From an uncultured PS1 clade bacterium (GTDB lineage: Bacteria; Pseudomonadota; Alphaproteobacteria; MED-G09), in NCBI GenBank assembly GCA_902537725.1, contig CACBCD010000001.1:1-64000 (forward strand): a stretch of DNA of 64,000 nucleotides, in the 5' to 3' direction. The notes under the pieces were generated by a model, which had not been told where the DNA came from, made no database searches, and saw only the letters and a list, made by a program, of their open reading frames with translations. Position 1 is the stretch's first letter. Every line of letters begins with the position of its first letter. Positions 60,297 through 64,000 of the stretch are shown in pieces. Position numbers and translations under genes: made by a program.

Positions 60297-60398
60297 TCTT
60301 GATACTCAAAATTATTAATATATTTATATAAATCTTTTTTTATTAGTTTATTGAATTTAATCTATTATATACCATATAAATATTATTGGAGATTGAAT

Positions 60399-60653
60399 TT
60401 GAAGATAGATATTTATACTGGCCCTATGTGCCCATACTGCACTAAAGCTAAAGAGCTCCTTGAGCAAAAAAATCTTTCGTTTAATGAATTATATATTGGC
60501 GATGATTTTAATATTATGGAAGAAATGCTTAATAGATCTGGTGGTAAAAGAACTGTACCTCAAATTTTTATCAATGATTTTCATGTTGGTGGGTATGACG
60601 ATCTTTATGCAATAGACCGCAGTGGAGAACTTGATAAATTATTAGAAAGTTAA
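60399..60653 (+). CDS. grxC: Glutaredoxin 3; TTG start proposed at 60399
   Basis: KIDIYTGPMCPYCTKAKELLEQK…RTVPQIFINDFHVGGYDDL; GGAG upstream of the TTG. Confidence 0.9.
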   Translation: MKIDIYTGPMCPYCTKAKELLEQKNLSFNELYIGDDFNIMEEMLNRSGGKRTVPQIFINDFHVGGYDDLYAIDRSGELDKLLES

Positions 60654-60657
60654 AAAA

Positions 60658-61479
60658 TTGACAAAGTTCTCATTAATTCAATTAAATACTGGTTGTGACC
60701 CTAAAAAATCATTTGAAGTCTTAAAGAAATTTATAGTTAAAGCTGCATCTGACGGAAGCAAATTTATATGTACTCCAGAAACAACCAATATTATGGAAGT
60801 AAGAAATTCTCTGCTTTTTAAAAAGATTTATTCAGAAAAAGAGGATATTTATTTAGAAAAAATTTTAAAACTTACTAAAGAGCTTAATATTTGGTTAAAT
60901 TTAGGATCTTGGATACTAAAAGATAAGAATAATAAAGCCGTTAATAGAACTATTTTGATTAACCCTGACGGATTAATCCATGCTCGTTATGATAAAATCC
61001 ATTTATTTGATGTTGAGATCTCTAAAAAAGAAAAATATCTAGAAAGTAAAACGTATAATTCTGGAAATAAGGCTGTAGTAACCAACACGCCGTTTGGATC
61101 CTTAGGTCTTACTATTTGTTATGATTTAAGATTCCCTTATCTTTACAGAGATCTTGCTATGAATGGTGCTGAAATCATTTTTGTCCCATCTGCTTTTACA
61201 TATGATACTGGCAAGGTTCACTGGCACTCATTATTAAAAGCAAGAGCTATTGAGACTGGATCATATGTAATAGCTGCGGCACAAAAAGGTACCCATGAAA
61301 ATAAGAGAAAAACTTATGGCCACTCCTTAGTGATAGATCCTTGGGGTAAGATTATTGCTGAAAAAAATAATGGGATAGGTGTAATGGATTTTGATATTGA
61401 TTTAAAGAGAGTCAAAATAGCAAGATCAAAAATCCCTTCTATAAACGTGAATAAAAAATATAAAATCTTAAGAAATTAA
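60658..61479 (+). CDS. Carbon-nitrogen hydrolase (Nit/nitrilase family), TTG start
   Basis: TPETTN, YDKIHLFDVEI, LGLTICYDLRFPYLYRDLAMNGAEIIFVPSAFT. Confidence 0.92.
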   Translation: MTKFSLIQLNTGCDPKKSFEVLKKFIVKAASDGSKFICTPETTNIMEVRNSLLFKKIYSEKEDIYLEKILKLTKELNIWLNLGSWILKDKNNKAVNRTILINPDGLIHARYDKIHLFDVEISKKEKYLESKTYNSGNKAVVTNTPFGSLGLTICYDLRFPYLYRDLAMNGAEIIFVPSAFTYDTGKVHWHSLLKARAIETGSYVIAAAQKGTHENKRKTYGHSLVIDPWGKIIAEKNNGIGVMDFDIDLKRVKIARSKIPSINVNKKYKILRN

Positions 61480-61481
61480 AA

Positions 61482-61901
61482 ATGATTAAATACAATTTAA
61501 AATGCGAAAATGATCATAATTTTGATGCTTGGTTTTCTGACTCTTCTAATTTTGAAAAGCAGAACAAAAAGAATCTTATTCTTTGCCCAAAGTGTAGTTC
61601 AACGAAAATTGAAAAAAATATTATGGCCCCTAACATTGGTTCAAAAAAACAAAGTTATACAAATGCTCTAAAAACTGAAAAAAATATTGAAAAAATCATT
61701 AAAAATGTTCGCAAGCATGTTGAAAAAAATTATGAGTATGTTGGAAATAAATTTGCTGATGAAGCAAGAGCCATTCATTACGGAGAGAAAGAGGAAAGAG
61801 AAATTTACGGTGAAACTTCTATTGAAGAAGCCGTTGATTTAATTGAAGAAGGTGTAAACGTTACACCCTTACCTGGTATTGATCCAAAAATTAAGAATTA
61901 A
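61482..61901 (+). CDS. DUF1178 family protein
   Basis: MIKYNLKCENDHNFDAWFSDSSNFEKQ…LCPKCSSTKIEKNIMAPNI. Confidence 0.92.
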   Translation: MIKYNLKCENDHNFDAWFSDSSNFEKQNKKNLILCPKCSSTKIEKNIMAPNIGSKKQSYTNALKTEKNIEKIIKNVRKHVEKNYEYVGNKFADEARAIHYGEKEEREIYGETSIEEAVDLIEEGVNVTPLPGIDPKIKN

Positions 61902-62649
61902 TTTTAGATGAAACACCTAAATAATTTACAGATAAATCTTTAGATCTGCTCCAGCTATCAAAAAGTGGATTATACTTCATGCCTATAATTTCATCGATTT
62001 TTAATCCGTTACTTGAGAAAAATATTTTAAGTTCATCTGGGGTTATAAATTTTGACCAATCATGGGTTCCTCTGGGTAGCCAACCTAAAATATATTCAAC
62101 GCCTATTATAGCCAATCCATAAGAAATGATTGTTCTGTTTAAGCTGGCAAAAACCATAATTCCATTCGAGGATAAAACTTTACTACATGAATTAATAAAT
62201 AGGTTCACATCGGAGACATGTTCTATAACCTCCATATTTAAAATTACGTCAAACTTATCTTCTTTATCAGAGATATCTTCCACGGTTGAGTGAACATAAT
62301 TAATGTCTAGTCCTTGTGACTCAGCATGAGTGGAAGCTGTTTTAATATTTTTTTCAACAACATCTAAACCTGTAACCTTTGCTCCTAATTTAGCCATTGG
62401 TTCAGATAATAATCCTCCACCACAGCCAATATCTAAAAGTTTGATATTTTTAAAGGGTTTTTTCTCATCAGTTGAAATATTAAAATGATTGATTATTTTC
62501 TCTCGTATAAAAGCTATTCTTGTAGGATTAAATTTGTGTAATGTTTTAAATTTACCATTTGGATCCCACCATTCCTCAGCTAATTTAGAGAATTTCTCAT
62601 GCTCTAATGGATCAATTGTTGTTTTTTTATTTTCAATATTTTTAGTCAC
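61891..62649 (-). CDS. ubiG: Ubiquinone biosynthesis O-methyltransferase
   Basis: FSKLAEEWWDPNGKFKTLHKFNPTRIAFI…LLDIGCGGGLLSEPMAKLGA…GTHDWSKFITPDEL. Confidence 0.96.
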   Translation of the reverse strand: MTKNIENKKTTIDPLEHEKFSKLAEEWWDPNGKFKTLHKFNPTRIAFIREKIINHFNISTDEKKPFKNIKLLDIGCGGGLLSEPMAKLGAKVTGLDVVEKNIKTASTHAESQGLDINYVHSTVEDISDKEDKFDVILNMEVIEHVSDVNLFINSCSKVLSSNGIMVFASLNRTIISYGLAIIGVEYILGWLPRGTHDWSKFITPDELKIFFSSNGLKIDEIIGMKYNPLFDSWSRSKDLSVNYLGVSSKINS

Positions 62650-62764
62650 TATTACTTGCTCCTTACTCGGCTATACACTATCTATGTCCCACGCCCAACA
62701 AGAAATTTTAAATTTATTATATTTTTAATTGATTTTCAGGTATTTAAATATCTTGGAGTGATAA

Positions 62765-64000
62765 ATGTCTAGAATAGTTATGAAATTTGGTGGAACTTCT
62801 GTAGGAAGTGTTGAACGAATAAATCATGTTGCTGACATAGTTCGTTCAGAAGTTGACGCAAAAAATCAAGTTGTTGTTGTCTTATCAGCGATGGCTGGAG
62901 AAACTGATAGATTGGTTAATCTTACAAAGGATCTCTCAAAAGATTTTTCAGCCTCAGAATATGATGTTATTATCTCAAGCGGTGAACAAGTAAGCGTTGG
63001 CGCGTTATCTGGATTATTAAATTCTTTAGGGGTAAAATCTCAGTCATTACTTGGTTGGCAGGTTCCAATTGTGACTTCCTCATATCATAAGTCATCTCGT
63101 ATTGAGGCAATATCTTCAAAAGTTATTTTGAAACTCTTAGAGGAGAACAATGTTGTAATAATTCCTGGCTTTCAAGGTATCAACTCGGAGGGAAGAGTAA
63201 CTACCTTAGGTCGTGGTGGATCAGATACTTCAGCAGTTGCTATAGCAGCAGCAATAAAAGCTGATTTTTGTGATATTTATACTGATGTTGATGGGGTCTA
63301 TACAACTGATCCAAATAAGGTTCCTGATGCTAAAAGGCTTGATAAAATATCTTATGAAGAAATGTTAGAAATGGCTTCTCTTGGGGCTAAGGTATTACAA
63401 ACACGATCCGTTGAAACAGCGATGAATAACGATGTTGTTTTAAGAGTTCTCTCTAGTTTTTCCGATATTGGTGAAAAGAAAAAAGGAACATTGGTTTGTT
63501 CTGAAGACAGTATTTCAGACAAAAAAATTGTTACTGGTGTTGCTGCATCAACTAATGATGCCAAATTAACGCTTACGGGTATTAGAGATAAGCCTGGTGT
63601 TGCCGCTGAAATTTTAGGGACACTTGCCGAAAATAATATTAATGTGGATATGATTGTGCAAAATATTTCTAATGACAGGAAAACAACTGATCTAACTTAC
63701 ACAGTTCCAAAAGATGAGTTTGATAATGCAAAGGGGTTGATGGATAAACTTTCAGAAACTTTGTCTTATGAAAGACTAATTGTTGATTCTAATATTGCAA
63801 AAATTTCAATAGTTGGTGTTGGCATGAGAAGTAATGCCGGTGTAGCAAGTCAGATGTTTGATGTATTGTCTAAAAATAATATCAATATTGATGTAATCTC
63901 AACATCAGAGATTAAGATTTCAGTTTTGATAAATAAGGAGTTAACCGAGAAAGCTCTGAATACACTGCATGAACATTTTGAATTAGGAAATATTAATTAA
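62765..64000 (+). CDS. lysC: Aspartate kinase, complete
   Basis: IVMKFGGTSVGSVERI, TLGRGGSDTSAVAIAAAI, tandem ACT domains; TAA ends at 64000. Confidence 0.96.
   Translation: MSRIVMKFGGTSVGSVERINHVADIVRSEVDAKNQVVVVLSAMAGETDRLVNLTKDLSKDFSASEYDVIISSGEQVSVGALSGLLNSLGVKSQSLLGWQVPIVTSSYHKSSRIEAISSKVILKLLEENNVVIIPGFQGINSEGRVTTLGRGGSDTSAVAIAAAIKADFCDIYTDVDGVYTTDPNKVPDAKRLDKISYEEMLEMASLGAKVLQTRSVETAMNNDVVLRVLSSFSDIGEKKKGTLVCSEDSISDKKIVTGVAASTNDAKLTLTGIRDKPGVAAEILGTLAENNINVDMIVQNISNDRKTTDLTYTVPKDEFDNAKGLMDKLSETLSYERLIVDSNIAKISIVGVGMRSNAGVASQMFDVLSKNNINIDVISTSEIKISVLINKELTEKALNTLHEHFELGNIN

Noticed and set aside
1-64000. CRISPR arrays, IS elements, prophage, toxin-antitoxin or restriction systems.
   Set aside because: No spaced repeats, transposases, phage structural genes or defence motifs were seen in the ORFs or intergenic regions.

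Overview
AT-rich (about one third GC by eye) alphaproteobacterial chromosome segment, probably from a marine heterotroph (inference). No CRISPR array, IS element, prophage or recognisable defence island was seen. Three core blocks are clear: (i) nudC, dnaX-recR-def-fmt-truA converging on dapE-dapD-HAD-argB-engB-yidC-rnpA-rpmH, then rmuC and tRNA-Arg(ACG); (ii) panB-panC-panD and a complete phosphate module (phoR, porin, pstS-C-A-B, phoU, phoB) followed by gcrA, argD, argF, trkH, dcd, class I lysS; (iii) methyltransferase, grxC, nitrilase-family, DUF1178, ubiG, lysC. Between them (about 15.2-34.3 kb) lies an accessory/catabolic region: DmpA-type peptidase, ggt, matB-like ligase, two of the window's three Rieske oxygenase alpha subunits, amidohydrolase, VOC and cupin proteins, a three-gene operon of internally duplicated secreted proteins, MFS transporter, tRNA-Ala(TGC), TonB-dependent receptor and two SnoaL/LEH-fold proteins. 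rpmH (44 aa) is missing from the ORF track and was recovered by hand; the rnpA ORF is over-extended across it. Best candidates for undescribed biology: two intergenic structured elements at 37.6 kb and 39.5 kb with C-rich, anti-Shine-Dalgarno-like loops (candidate small RNAs), the secreted three-gene operon at 24.4-26.7 kb, and a tandem A8/A9 slippery region in dnaX with immediate -1-frame stops that could produce a gamma-like product. All are sequence-reading hypotheses; no searches or folding were run.
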